From Micropterix aruncella (lineage: Eukaryota > Arthropoda > Insecta > Lepidoptera > Micropterigidae): 64,000 nucleotides of DNA. Below the pieces are notes generated by a model. The model was not told where the DNA came from. It searched no databases and saw only the letters and a list, made by a program, of their open reading frames with translations. Shown here one piece after another: positions 55,201-64,000 of the stretch (the first letter of the stretch is position 1; each line of letters begins with the position of its first letter). The position numbers and the translations under genes were made by a program. The stretch covers positions 4,565,155 to 4,629,154 of the forward strand of contig OX155973.1 in NCBI GenBank assembly GCA_944548615.1, given 5' to 3'.

Positions 55201-56710
55201 CGCGAGAGTCTTACCCGAGGTGCCTTCTGAATAGGAGCTGAATCGAGAGTTGGGTCGATTGGATAACAAATTGGATCTTATAGCATAAGCTGCACGAAAC
55301 CATTCGCTACAACTTGTTGTATGTTGTATGTTGTATGTTGTATATTAATGTCACTCACAAGATAAAGTTATATTAGAAAATAGGTTTTAAAGTGTGTATA
55401 AATACTTAGGGGTTTTATTCCCTAGTAACAAACAATCCCACCTAGGATATTTGTTTTGCGAGTTCAATAAAATCATTTATCTTAATTGCTGAAGGAGAGA
55501 GGAGCCAAGTCAAGTTTTTTCTTCAGCCTTAAAAAAATCTTAGCTGTTTTCATATCATAAAGAAACCTAAAAATTTTCTCCCCGAGGAAAGCAAAATCAC
55601 AATCTGCCAATCTATTCTCCTCCCTTTCCTTGATTATTTAGATGTTGCCTTTCTCGACATCAAGGAAGATCTACGAATGATAGAAAGATGCAAAATGTCT
55701 GCATTCACTTCATTCATGACCTAAGGAAGTTCGACCATATTACGGAGTACAGAAGACTTCATTGGCTGACGACCCGAGATAGGAGAGATACGAGAGTCCT
55801 AGGTTTGCTTTTCAGAATCTTGAAGAGGGGTTCCGAGCTATGTTATAAGTAGGTTCAACCCTATATCTTCTCACGGGCGCCCTCTAAGATCTAAAGACAA
55901 CCTACTGCTCTGAATCGCTGCTCACAGTAGTTATTTCTTATCGCACACCTTCTCCGTACGTGAAGCCCGCCACTGGAACGCTTTACCTGCACGTATAAGG
56001 ATAGCACGAATTTGCTTTGCTTCAAACGCAGGTTCAAAACACATTTGAACCCACGCTTATAAACTTTTCCTACCCCCCCCCCCCCCTCATCTTCCGCCCC
56101 TCTTTGCATCCCCTGCGTCATTATAGGTTTATTGTTTTTTTTTTTCTTACATTTATTAGTTTATTTTCTGCTGGATACGAATTGCTTTTATAATTTTAAT
56201 GTATTAGTTTTATGTTATTTTTACCATATAACATGTTGTTCCATTAGGTTAAGGTTAGCTGTAAGATATTGCTTTTAAGCAATAAGCTCGCCTTTTTGGT
56301 TATTCAAATAAAGCGTTTTATTATTATTATTATTAATAATAAAACTCGTAAATCCGGGGCTGGCCAGGATTAGTCACTAGAGTTGCTAAAGAAACCTGCG
56401 GGATTCGAACCTATTGTTAAAAGACATGGGTCTCTATGGTGTTAGTAAAAAGGTTGAGAATATTATAACGACTTAAGTATGTAATATACGGGGTAAAATG
56501 AGTGGGACAACTCCTACATCAAGAATATGTATTATTCCAGGTCGTATAGTTATGCTCAGTCTGGACCCAGTACCGACAACAGGTTTGAAGATTGAAGATA
56601 CTCCGATGCTGGCGGAAAAGGTGCGAAACATGATGTTGGCTGCATATGACGAACTCTCCAAGGAGGTAAATGGGAGCCATTATCAAGAGAAATCATCAAC
56701 TGAACAGTAA
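41293..56710 (+). CDS. Agpat: 1-acyl-sn-glycerol-3-phosphate acyltransferase (LPAAT/AGPAT), 5 exons
   Basis: Converts lysophosphatidic acid plus acyl-CoA to phosphatidic acid at the endoplasmic reticulum membrane, feeding phospholipid and triacylglycerol synthesis. Exons 41293-41483, 44205-44338, 48213-48394, 52508-52679 and 56541-56710 join in frame, all GT-AG, to 849 nt: 282 residues, the usual AGPAT1/2 length. Motif I is N100-H-Q-S-G-F-D106 (catalytic H-x4-D); motif II surrounds '[18 protein letters not shown]'; G-T-V-F-I-D-R at 142-148; motif III F175-P-E-G-T-R-N181; motif IV V-P-V-L-P-V at 204-209. Hydrophobic segments near residues 4-20 and 37-56 anchor the N-terminus. All catalytic residues are present, so it should be active. 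Introns are full of transposon fragments. It is divergently arranged from the GT49 gene. Confidence 0.93.
42500..43030 (-). mobile_element. Non-LTR endonuclease/RT C-terminal fragment with zinc finger
   Basis: The minus-strand frame down to 42516 encodes '[20 protein letters not shown]', '[20 protein letters not shown]', '[20 protein letters not shown]', '[15 protein letters not shown]', and a terminal C2H2-type finger '[20 protein letters not shown]' plus H. This C-terminal finger is typical of one metazoan RT clade. Its 5' end is cut by the large inverted repeat at 43037. Confidence 0.82.
43037..43685. mobile_element. 650-bp palindromic (fold-back) element in AGPAT intron 1
   Basis: The left arm (about 43037-43320: 'TCCGGAAGTATTTT', 'GGATGCTGAATCCG', 'TTTTCGCTTATAATTCACGA', 'AAACCGCCGATAAAGCGCGC') pairs with the right arm (about 43401-43685: 'GCGCGCTTTAGCGGCGGTTT', 'TCGTGAATTATAAGCGAAAA', 'CGGATTCAGCGTC', 'ATACTTCCGGA'). 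The arms are ~85% similar by eye, with an ~80-bp centre. No coding capacity. Confidence 0.82.
43850..44150. repeat. Dispersed repeat R-CAACGGGCGAACCCGT, copy 3
   Basis: 'GTCGACTACAGCGGGCGAAC', 'AGACTTAGAGACAATACAAA', 'GGCGAGGCACCGGGAAATTT'. Ends about 55 bp before the AGPAT exon 2 acceptor. Confidence 0.65.
44205..44338 (+). CDS. Agpat: AGPAT exon 2: motif I (NHQSGFD)
   Basis: Acceptor TTTTTTTCAG, donor GTAAGT at 44339, phase 2 in, 1 out. It encodes '[14 protein letters not shown]' and '[14 protein letters not shown]' with the catalytic H101 and D106. A CR1-like fragment starts within about 10 bp of the donor. Confidence 0.93.
44345..45075 (+). mobile_element. CR1-like retrotransposon 3' fragment, abutting AGPAT exon 2
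   Basis: The frame 44343-44693 ('[20 protein letters not shown]', '[19 protein letters not shown]', '[17 protein letters not shown]') is a CR1/Jockey C-terminus. The 3' UTR ends in (AAATA)n at 45045-45075. Confidence 0.8.
45076..45300 (+). repeat. Helitron-like terminus and RTE-like 3' fragment
   Basis: 45076-45125 is the shared head 'ATCGGTTGTGTCACCCCAAG'. 45130-45290 reads '[17 protein letters not shown]' with stop and an AATAATAAT tail, homologous to 37260-37410. Confidence 0.65.
45385..45605. repeat. CGACTTTTT simple repeat
   Basis: Degenerate repeats of TTCGACTTTTC/CGACTTTTT with periods of about 6-9 bp. The minus-strand frame through it ([12 protein letters not shown]) is a repeat artefact. 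Confidence 0.85.
45605..46035 (+). repeat. ~120-bp tandem repeat, four units
   Basis: Units share 'TCTGCTGTTGACCGTTGAGG', 'AGTTCCCTCGTCGGGAGCCA', 'ACCCAGAGTATATCAGCAAT' and 'CTATCATAATTGAATGCGTA'. Starts lie near 45625, 45745, 45865 and 45982. Inverse orientation to 12390-12690. Confidence 0.8.
46185..48065 (+). mobile_element. piggyBac-type MITE copy 2, split by a 1.2-kb insertion
   Basis: Homologous to 5347-6031 on both sides ('CCTTCGAGTAGTGGCATAAT' at the left, 'GGTAGCCGAAGGG' at the right). It is interrupted at 46608-47808 in the run 'TTCTCGAAAAAAAA'. The insertion begins 'TCGGTTGTCTGTAAAGTCGG', carries TGACAACGTCATAA / GACGTTGTCACGTC near its ends, and has no transposase frame. Confidence 0.72.
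48213..48394 (+). CDS. Agpat: AGPAT exon 3: motif II region
   Basis: Acceptor TTTTCTGTACAG, donor GTAATT, phase 1 in, 0 out. It encodes '[20 protein letters not shown]' then GTVFIDR, which in the family forms the glycerol-phosphate binding surface. Confidence 0.92.
48900..49140 (+). repeat. Dispersed repeat with 'GGCATGCAGGCAT' core
   Basis: (TG)n, 'GCTGAAATTCGGCATGCAGG', 'GAGATCGGTCCACCAGAGGG'. Same family as 23290-23560. Preceding bases 48395-48899 are unassigned intron. Confidence 0.7.
49240..49475 (-). repeat. Helitron-like dispersed element (inverse of 38120-38395)
   Basis: Ends with 'GGGAAAGTCTTGGGGTAACA' and CAACAGATTTTTT, the shared terminus. Interior 'TTCGAAATTCGAATTCGAAG' matches 38330-38345. 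Confidence 0.65.
50025..50600. repeat. Two direct copies of a 'TTCCACCATAACTTCTAAAC' repeat
   Basis: Copies at about 50050-50190 and 50490-50600, with another at 58205-58300. Each reads 'TTATTCCACCATAACTTCTA', 'CCGATTTAGAAG...GTT' and 'GAGTGTCATAGGGTAC'. Non-coding. Confidence 0.6.
51008..52495 (+). mobile_element. CR1-like retrotransposon C-terminus, split by a Jockey-like insertion
   Basis: '[20 protein letters not shown]' and SNDIFKEAQ (51050-51155), resuming after the insertion as '[20 protein letters not shown]' (51784 onward). The 3' UTR with a (TA)n run (52224-52255) and an AATAAATAAATAAAATGAAT tail ends at about 52495, next to AGPAT exon 4. Confidence 0.75.
51155..51781 (-). mobile_element. 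Jockey-like RNase H fragment with 13-bp target duplication
   Basis: Flanked by TTAAAGAGGCTCA at 51142-51154 and 51782-51794. The minus strand encodes an RNase H end ('[20 protein letters not shown]', '[19 protein letters not shown]', '[18 protein letters not shown]'), the C-terminal RNase H plus C-x2-C-H-C tail of Jockey/R1-type elements. Confidence 0.85.
52508..52679 (+). CDS. Agpat: AGPAT exon 4: motifs III and IV
   Basis: Acceptor TGCTTTCAG, donor GTGAGT, phase 0 in, 1 out. '[20 protein letters not shown]' and '[20 protein letters not shown]' carry the EGTR motif and the VPVLPV strand. The 3' tail of a CR1-like insertion ends about 15 bp before the acceptor. Confidence 0.94.
52735..53485. 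other. AGPAT intron 4, first part; no gene
   Basis: AT-rich with GT-rich stretches (53000-53070). It may contain a retroelement 3' UTR in reverse (TTTATTTATTACGGAAAACA at 52760). Nothing coding recognised. Confidence 0.4.
53490..54075 (+). mobile_element. CR1-like C-terminal fragment
   Basis: The frame 53505-53714 ('[20 protein letters not shown]', '[20 protein letters not shown]', '[12 protein letters not shown]') equals the end of the element at 19680-19860. The 3' end is 'GAAATAAATGAATTGAATTG'. Confidence 0.78.
54633..55300. repeat. Dispersed repeat R-CAACGGGCGAACCCGT, longest copy
   Basis: About 670 bp: 'TCGACTACAACGGGCGAACC', 'GGCTGGTATAACGATACTTA', 'GGCACCGGGAAACGTACCCA', 'CAACCGATTGGCGTCGCCGA', 'GGTGCCTTCTGAATAGGAGC'. 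Ends near short TATGTTG repeats. No coding frame survives. Confidence 0.7.
55690..56340 (+). mobile_element. Decayed CR1-like C-terminus
   Basis: Broken frames around 55860-56130 retain 'YIFSRAPS', '[20 protein letters not shown]' and '[13 protein letters not shown]'. The 3' end has (ATT)n and AATAAT at 56315-56340. It lies 200 bp before AGPAT exon 5. Confidence 0.65.
56541..56710 (+). CDS. Agpat: AGPAT exon 5: C-terminus
   Basis: Acceptor TATTCCAG, phase 1, 56 codons including TAA. '[20 protein letters not shown]' matches the family 'VLPPVPTEGLT.DDV..L', followed by an amphipathic helix and a hydrophilic tail. No canonical AATAAA lies within 110 bp; the piggyBac-type MITE begins at 56826. 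Confidence 0.9.
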
Positions 56711-56825
56711 AATAAGTAATCAATAATATACATATTATAAAAGTAAAAGTTTTGTATATGTTTTCTGTACTTGTTTATAAATGTTACTTAATCCTGAGTG
56801 TCAACCTGAACTGTCCAAATATTAA

Positions 56826-57963
56826 CCCTTCGAGTAGCGGCATAATGTCATAGCAGACCGCGGCAATTTATTGGAATTTCTTGCAATATCGCCGCGCTCG
56901 ACAAAAGTACTATAACTATGGAACTACTACAGCAATCATAAAAAGAATAACTGTGCAATGATCGCGTTGAAATTTCGTATATAGGATATTAAAATCTCAT
57001 TTTGTAAAACAATTAGATAATTATGAATAAATATGAGAACGTCGAAAAAGTGAAAAAACTTGGCATTTATAACTTGTACTTGTCTTACGGAAAAATACGG
57101 AACCCTATTTATACACCCTATTGTAAATACTATCATGATCTTTATTAGATCGTAGGGGTAATATTTCGTTTTGCTTATTTACATACAAAAATATTTAGAT
57201 GTTAGCTCACAAAAACCAATATTTTTTTTGATGATTTCTCGAAAAAAAAACGTTGATGTTTGATAATAGAATTTTATCAGAATGACGCGCGAAATTATTC
57301 TAGCGGCCGTCTTTGTATCTATGGTAATAATGAGATATTTGGTATGGATTTTAGGATGCGTTGAATTAGAAAATAATATTACTGTGCGCTACTCCGGGTG
57401 CAAGCCGCCAATATTAGTCGTTACGTAGACAACGGTACTTCATCTTCTTTTTTTTATTTGATGGCTCCACCCAAAGAGGGTGATTTCTGCCAAGTGTGCC
57501 GTTGAAATAGAAGAAAACTTATTTATGTTAGTGGACGTCACTAAAACAAGTAAAACATCACTCCGTCGGGAACACACAATCGAATAATAATTTAAGATTT
57601 AGTGAACAAAAGGGTAAAATACATATATACGTTTAACACAAAACTCTATGGAGGAACATTCAATAAGTGTTATTAAAGGGGCATACTGTTGAGTTTAATA
57701 AATTTACAGATGATTTTGTAGAGGTTGGGGGAGTTGAGAGATTATAAAAAGTCTATACTAATAGGGAGCTGAATTTTGAGATTTAAGAGATCCGAAATGA
57801 AGTTAGGATAGTTATTAACAATGGGACAATTAAAGAAGAGATGGTCCAGAGTGCAAAACGCATGACCGTAGTCGCTCTGAGGAGAAGGGAGGACATGTAT
57901 TCGGTTGAGTAGTCAACGGTATTCTGATGTGCAACCAAATTTGGTCGTTACGTAGCCGAAGGG
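56826..57963 (+). mobile_element. piggyBac-type MITE copy 3, with retroposed insertion
   Basis: TTAA at 56822-56825, then CCCTTCGAGTAGCGGCATAA; the right end is 'CGTTACGTAGCCGAAGGGG' with a mutated TTAA. Interrupted at 57438-57908 by a fragment flanked by GTAGWCAACGGTA (57425-57437, 57909-57921). The fragment's minus strand reads 'DYGHAFCTLDHLFFNCPIVN', the tail of a Jockey/R1-type RNase H region. Confidence 0.75.
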
Positions 57964-58994
57964 GTAAGTAGTTGTCTAAATGTTCAAATATCGATAAATT
58001 AACATAAATATATAATGTTTAGTTTCAAATTAAAGGTCTGATTAAGTATATTCCGTAAATACACATAAAGCTATATGAATAAATACATTAACACAAATAT
58101 TTCATTACAAAAAACGTAATAAAAAATATTCTATTGCTTTTATAACAAGAATGCCCAACAAAATAGGAGTGAAATGCGCTCAGGGTTCAAATAGGTATGT
58201 TTTCGGTTTCTTTATTCCACTATAACTGCTAAACGCTTGGTCGGATTTAGAAGAATGTGCTATTGTTAGAATCGTTATGCTATGACGAGTGTCATAGGGT
58301 ACCTTAATTCCCAAATATCCAGTAAGTTGTTGTTTAAATGTCCAAACGTCAATAAAATACCATAAATTTATCGTGTTTAGTTTCAAATGAAAGGTCTGAT
58401 TGAGTACATTCCGGAAGTATAGATGTATCTATATTGATAAATACATAAACCACAAATATTTCATGAAAAAACCGTAATAAAAATTATTATAAATATAATA
58501 GTTCAGTTTTTGTAACGCAGTCGTGTTTTTTAATATTTTAAACATATTTACTTGTTCTTTAAAACATTTTGTCAATGCGCTACTGAATCAGATAAGACGT
58601 TTTGTGACGTCATATAAATAAATATATAAATCGTTTATATGTCGAAAAATATGTATGTAGGAATAAATTGACTCGTTAGCAACCAGCCGAATTAAACAGT
58701 TTGATACGCTTGATAAACATAGCAAGATATAGAAGTTAGAAATCGCGTCGATAAGAGCAGTTGGAAGGGCAATGGGCAACCATTTATGTACTGTGGGCCC
58801 ACCTCTACATTAACAATAACGTATTTACCATTGGAAAGACCTACTTATCTAGAATATTTATGACTACTGCAACTTACCTCATTTATGAGACATTTGAGAA
58901 TTTTGAAGTTCTAAATCTTCTTAAATATAGCTATTTACACGAAAACCATAATGCCAATTATGTATTTAAAATATATTATTTGCAGTGGAAGTCC

Positions 58995-59715
58995 ATAGTA
59001 GTAGTAGTAGTAAACGGAGTGGGGCGCTTCTCTCTAGCCCTTGATGTCACCTGGATCTATAAGATCTTTTGTAGGTCGGGTCGGTGGTCTGCTAGTAGCC
59101 CGGTACTGCTTACCAGTCCATACAGATCACTGACCTACAAGTTGGCAGATCGCTGGGTTCGAGAAAGGCTCGTCCCAGTAAGCTGTGTATTTTGCGGCGA
59201 GGCCTGAGCAGCGACCAACAATGTGTATGCTGTCTTCAGGTTCTTCGCCACATATTCGGCAGTCCTTGCTCTCGGTCAAGCCAAAGTTAAATAGATGTGC
59301 TCTAAGGGTCGTGTGTTCAGTGAGAAGACCGACAGTGGTTCTAAGGTGATTCTTGCTCATGCCAAGTAGGGCCTTGGATTTCTTTGGAAGTGGTTGCTCC
59401 ATCATAGCTTTTGCCTGGCGACATCCTTGGCTCTGTTTCCAGGATGCCCGATGTTCCTACTCCAAGGAGTCCCTGATGATTTTCTTACCTATAGCGAAGG
59501 GAACCCTAACAACTGGCTCCACCGGTCATTTTAGTGTGTCCAGTTTTGCCAGTCTGCCGGCCTTTTCGTTGCCGGGTATGCCTTGATAGCCCGGTGTCCA
59601 TATTAAGGTGATTTCGTTGGCTTTTCCCAATTTGTTGAGCTCTGGCATACAGTCCCAGACCACAGAAGATTCTGTGGTGGCTTTAGCCAGAGCGTCTAAT
59701 GCTGTTCTGAGGTAA
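58995..59715 (-). mobile_element. Jockey-like RNase H domain fragment
   Basis: The minus strand encodes 'TLIWTPGYQGIPGNEKAGRL', 'KKIIRDSLEWEHRASWKQ', 'HLRTTVGLLTEHTTLRAHLF', 'DCRICGEEPEDSIHIVGRCS', i.e. RNase H plus the cysteine tail. The 3' end on the minus strand is (TAC)n at 58996-59014. Confidence 0.82.
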
Positions 59716-61384
59716 TAAACATTTTTTTAAAAGATACTACCGAATTGATACCTCCTCCTTTTTTAAAGTCGGTTATAAAGGACACCTATTGAAAGAGATA
59801 ATTCAAATTATTACTCAAATCATTTGTAGGTTTTATTTTTGATTGTTAAAACAAAAATGTATTTTCCGTGCCACCTCTACCGTACGCACATTTTTTTAGC
59901 CTAAATTAATAAATACTAAATAATAATAATACATGTTTTATTATTACCTTATGCATATAATGGTATGCATGATATTTACCTTCGGCGCCTCAAATATTAT
60001 TGGCATTTGGACATTTGGGCAATTATTTATTTGATATTTGGACCAATTAGGTACCTACCCTATCACAACCGATATGACATAACTGGTATTAAACCACTAG
60101 TTTATTATCGCGCGACTTATTCGTCGCCGCACAGGTTGGCAGGGAAAGTGGACTGTCAGATTGATTAAAAGCCAACCTTGCAATTTATACGGGATTTTCT
60201 TGAGCGGTGTTGAAGAAATGACCGTGGCGCCGGAATGTCGATTACCAATAAAATACTGCTTTGGTGTTGCCCGTTTATTGAGCCACTGACCGGTTACATA
60301 CAGTTTTCCGATTACTTTAATACTAGTTCAATTTTTCACTAAGAACTATTTTTACAATATTAGGGCTTAATCGCCCGCCCTGCCCGAGCCTCGTGCGCCT
60401 TCTTCGGGAAAATCAAAATTCTAACTAACCCCATATTATTTCCCGTCGAAAATGGACACACACGCTCACTTAATTTTGAAATATATGGAATCCATTCGCG
60501 ACAGGGTGGGTCAAAATATTTTTCTTAATTATCCATTAATATTATTTAATTAAACATTTAGAGCTTATTACGTAAAGCAGCATCCCTATAGTTTATACAA
60601 CAAAATATTAAAGATAAAATGTAATATAACGCTAAGAAAGTAATACACCTAAAATAGCTTATTATCTAGTAATACAGTAATTTTCTATTATATTTATAGT
60701 CTAGTTTATTGCATTAACCTAAGGGTACGTCGTGTTACATATATATAGCATCCAAAGCCGAGCAGAAAATATTATTTAATTTTAGCACGAACCGAAAATA
60801 TTACCAAAGCCGAACAGAAAATATTACCCCGTATATTATTGAGATGCATAGGAGAGGGCGCATTCTTCCACAACTCAACGACCGTTGCTCGTTGCTTGCT
60901 TGCTCCATCCCCCGTAGGCCGAGGCGGCTCGGAACGTAGGGCTCCTTTGCGTTTACATAGAAATTTTAGCGGCAATTTCGTGAGAATTGGCTGCCGCCGG
61001 CTATTCGTTCGTTTTATTTATCGGTACTTAAAGGCCGAGAGAGAGCGCATTTCCGCTCTTTTCAGGAGACCCTCGTCTTAATATTATTTTAACTAACATG
61101 CGAGGGCAATAATTTATCCATTTTCGATTTTAAAAATATCGGTTAAAGCATTTAGAAGTTATGATAAAATAAAGAAACGGACAAAATACATACGCGAACC
61201 CTGGAAACATCTTTTTCTGGGCAGTCGTGTGATATTGGGTCCTTACCACGGAGCAGCTAACCAGCTGCTCCGTGGTCCTTACATATGAAATTGCTGTTCT
61301 ATAAAGAAAAATTAAGGCTAAAAACTTTGTATGAAAAATATACATTTAATTACATGAAAAATATACACTAAAACAGTTTTTTAG
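59716..61384. other. No gene recognised
   Basis: Mixed AT-rich DNA. It contains the AAAGTCGGTTATAAAGGACA end of a dispersed moth repeat (59766), a GC-rich patch with open frames on both strands (60830-61080) but no domain, and a perfect 14-bp hairpin at 61245-61276 (ACCACGGAGCAGCT, AACC loop). Confidence 0.4.
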
Positions 61385-62610
61385 ACAAATACAATATTTT
61401 GGCACATAACCAGTTTGGCTTTCGGAAGGGGCTCGGTACAGGAGATGCGTTAATTGAACTCACTGAACATGTCAAAGAATCTTTAGATAAAGGAGAGAAA
61501 TGTGCGGCAGTCTTCCTCGACCTTGCGAAGGCTTTCGACACTGTCTCGCACCCCTTGCTGATGACTAAACTAAAACGGATCGGACTCGGAGAAAATGCGC
61601 TAGAGTGGTTTAAATCGTATCTATCAGAAAGACTGCAGATGACTAGCGAAGAATATAGTTCTACACAGCATATAACGTATGGTGTCCCACAGGGCAGCGT
61701 ATTGGGTCCAATTCTCTTTTTGGTGTATCTAAATGATTTCTGCAAACTCCCGGCAATAGGAAAGGTCATCAGTTTTGCCGACGACACCGTTTTGTTGGTC
61801 AAGTCTTCGACTTGGGCAGATCTGTTTACCGATACTGAATTAGTACTGAGAAACGCGAAGAGATGGTTGGATAGAAACTTATTGACCTTAAATATAAGTA
61901 AAACGAATTTTATGACCTTTAGCAAGACAAACACTGACCAACCAACTTCAACTATTAAGCTTCACTCGTGCATCAGAACACAAGATTGCCAGTGTATGAA
62001 CGTCGACAGGGTGTCCTGAGTCCTCCATTAAGTACTTGGGCGTGATGTTAGACAACAGACTGCGCTGGGAGGATCATTTAACGAAGGTTGCGGCAAGACT
62101 GAGAAAACTTGTGTATTACTTTAGGAGTTTGCGGAACATCTTAGATTTCAATACGCTAAGAAGTGTCTACTTTGCTGTCTGCGAGTCGGTTATTCGATAT
62201 GGCATCGTAACTTGGGGCTGTGCGGCAAAAACGCTTCTGGCCACCCTTTACAAAGCGCAAAAGGCTATACTGAGGGTGATCAATAAAAAACCCCAAACAT
62301 ATTCTTCCGATGACCTTTTCCGAGTGTTGAGTGTGAGAAAAATGTTTGTGCTGGTAACTCTCACTAAATTCCAGAGTGAGTTAGGAGAACAGAAATAAAG
62401 CCAGCAATCTCGTGTAACAAGAAGATCGACACAAACAAATTTTGCAATACCACTCAGGAGATACGCTTTTGGCCAATCCAGTTTCTCTTATCTTGCCCCC
62501 AAACTTTATAATTGCCTACCACCAAACATTAAAGACATTAAAATCAGTGGCGGTCTCTTCATATAAGCCGAAAAGCCTGGCTTGCCTATAATTCCAAATT
62601 AACAATTAAA
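61385..62610 (+). mobile_element. CR1/Jockey-like reverse transcriptase, most intact RT in the window
   Basis: The frame 61399-62019 begins in the RT palm: 'NQFGFRKGLGTGDAL', D41 in 'FLDLAKAFDTV', G95-V-P-Q-G-S-V-L-G-P104, and the catalytic F126-A-D-D129. A frameshift near 62000-62030 moves to 62036-62398 ('LGVMLDNRLRWEDHLTKVAA', 'VCESVIRYGIVTWGC', 'LYKAQKAILRVINKK'). The 3' end near 62610 has AATAAATGAATAA. Endonuclease and ORF1 are absent; it is a 5'-truncated, recently broken copy. Confidence 0.88.
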
Positions 62611-62639
62611 TAAATGAATAACACAATTCGTAAAAAAAC

Positions 62640-63985
62640 AACTAAACAATTTTTTTTGCTAGCGCTCCTACTGCTATCTAGCGCGCACAGCTCGCTCCAC
62701 GCGAGAAAAAATCTGTTATCGACAGGGTGCGATAATTATAGACAGGGCGCGATTGCTGTCTCGCTCGCACATTATGGGCTTTCAATGCGGCTTTCAAAAT
62801 CAGTGTTCCTCTCATTCGCACCTGTGGCAAATTACGCTAAACAATATATGTGTATATACAACTTTTGTATCGGGAGCTAAGCCGGGCTTGCTTAGCCATG
62901 ACGTTGAATGCGAACTGCGAATGCGAACGTGTCAACAGAAAGCGCGACTTCATTATAATTAGTTTGGATTGCAATGTGCGAGTGACGTCGGGCTAATTTT
63001 TTATTGTGTAATTTCAATTGATTTGTGGTTTTAGTGCCTGATAAAAAAATGGAGGAAATTGTCCTTTGTGGTCAGTAATGTATTCTTATTACTTTGTTTT
63101 CTGACATATGTGACAACCCGCAGGACTAAGACGGGGATACGGTTTTAGCAGCGAAGAATTTTAAAAACTCGATGCGATCATTCCATTTAAATTTTTTCAC
63201 CTTGTTTTCCGCCGAATTTTTAAAAAACTGAGCGTTTGTACAACATTCTTCAAAAATCACAAGTCGATGTGGGTTATAGGAATTAAGAAAGGAAAACAAA
63301 ATAAAGGAATTTCAGACTTGGTTACGTGTTGAATTTCAATATGAATTTGATCAAATTTATGAAAACAATCTACAAAATAACTCAGCACCTCGTTTGAGAC
63401 GCAACGTACGCTGTGCTCATACTGAATACAAACGACTTTTTGTCCAGGTAATTAATTGACAACATATTTTGCGAAATTGACGATCGATATTCGCAAATTT
63501 TCAAATTGAAATTTTTCCAACTCTTCAACAACAAACTATAAGAGAAATACCGTTTAGATTTTCCTACAAAGGCATTAGATTCATTATTTGACATTTATGC
63601 AAACCATTTTGACAGAAGGTTTTAAAGAACCAAATGATTTGTTTGTACTCCTCTCTTGAATTGAAAGATTGCAATGTTTTTGAACGAATTAGTCAGAATA
63701 GCCTCGAAGACACCTTTCCCCAATTGTTGAAGTTAGCGTATCTTGTCGTCACTATTCCTGCTACAAGTGCTTCCGCAGAACGTGCATTCTCATCTCTTAA
63801 GCTTATTCATACTTACCTAAGAAATACACAGGGTCAGGAACGTCTATCTGAGTTATGGTTGCTATTGAAAAACAGTTGTTAAAAGAATTAAAGCGTTCGC
63901 CATCATTTTACTCAGACGTAATAAAATCATTTTTGAAAAAAGGTAGACGCTTCGATTTAGAATATAAACGATGAAAATATGCCAG
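62640..63985 (+). mobile_element. hAT transposase remnant (ZMYM1-like)
   Basis: The frame 63634-63882 encodes the hAT C-terminal dimerisation domain: 'NSLEDTFPQLLKLAYLVVTI', 'PATSASAERAFSSLKLIHTY', 'LRNTQGQERLSELWLL', then, after a slip, 'KSFLKKGRRFDLEYKR' and stop. Upstream from about 63290 further decayed hAT pieces occur ('RLRRNVRCAHTEYKRLFVQV'). 62640-63290 contains no recognised coding sequence and may be the element's 5' part. The DDE core is not recognisable. Confidence 0.75.
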
Positions 63986-64000
63986 CGTGAGTTTCATTCC

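Noticed and set aside
61399..62019. Possible domesticated reverse transcriptase
   Set aside because: A frameshift splits it from its C-terminus, it is 5'-truncated and has a retrotransposon 3' tail; no sign of host use.

Overview
The window looks like a repeat-laden piece of an insect nuclear genome, most likely a moth or butterfly. It has short exons with GT-AG introns, AT-rich intergenic DNA, and a mobile-element mix (mariner, Helitron, piggyBac-type and PIF/Harbinger derivatives, hAT, many 5'-truncated non-LTR retrotransposons) that is typical of Lepidoptera. The order is inferred from this style, not from a diagnostic marker. Only three protein-coding loci are supported with confidence; most other open frames are transposon remnants or low-complexity artefacts.

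Locus 1 (67-223, minus) is one internal exon of an EGF-repeat receptor, best matched to Notch (around EGF 24-25). No other Notch exon is visible. Its 5' exons must lie to the right on this strand, so either a very large Notch intron contains the two genes below or there is a rearrangement or assembly join.

Locus 2 (13173-37863, minus) is a complete GT49-family glycosyltransferase resembling beta-1,4-glucuronyltransferase 1. I assembled 12 exons that keep one frame for 606 codons. Exon 1 encodes a short cytosolic tail and signal anchor, and exons 7-12 the lumenal catalytic domain with a DID motif. Between them lie five consecutive, similar, symmetric phase 1-1 mini-exons (75-81 bp), each encoding a 25-27-residue acidic stem segment with an N-Q-T sequon. 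The exons and their flanking introns were amplified together as DNA units, which were later invaded by an LTR element, a Harbinger-type element, Helitron-like termini and a 1.2-kb (TA)n tract. This cassette array is the most interesting structure in the window.

Locus 3 (41293-56710, plus) is a complete five-exon 1-acylglycerol-3-phosphate acyltransferase (282 aa) with the four acyltransferase motifs. It is divergent from locus 2 across about 3.4 kb of repeat-rich DNA.

Layout: 0.3-5 kb, decayed retrotransposon, mariner and Helitron pieces; 5.2-7.0 kb, a fold-back element containing a piggyBac-type MITE and two perfect 23-bp hairpins; 8.4-12.1 kb, a ~95-bp satellite split by two ORF1-like frames and an RTE-like fragment; 13-38 kb, the glycosyltransferase; 38-41 kb, a C-rich island and repeats; 41-57 kb, the acyltransferase with nested elements in every intron; 57-64 kb, further piggyBac-type, Jockey-like, CR1-like and hAT remnants. 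A recurrent ~40-bp Helitron-like terminus, often beside a long C-rich (or G-rich) tract, recurs about ten times. No tRNA, rRNA or CRISPR was recognised.
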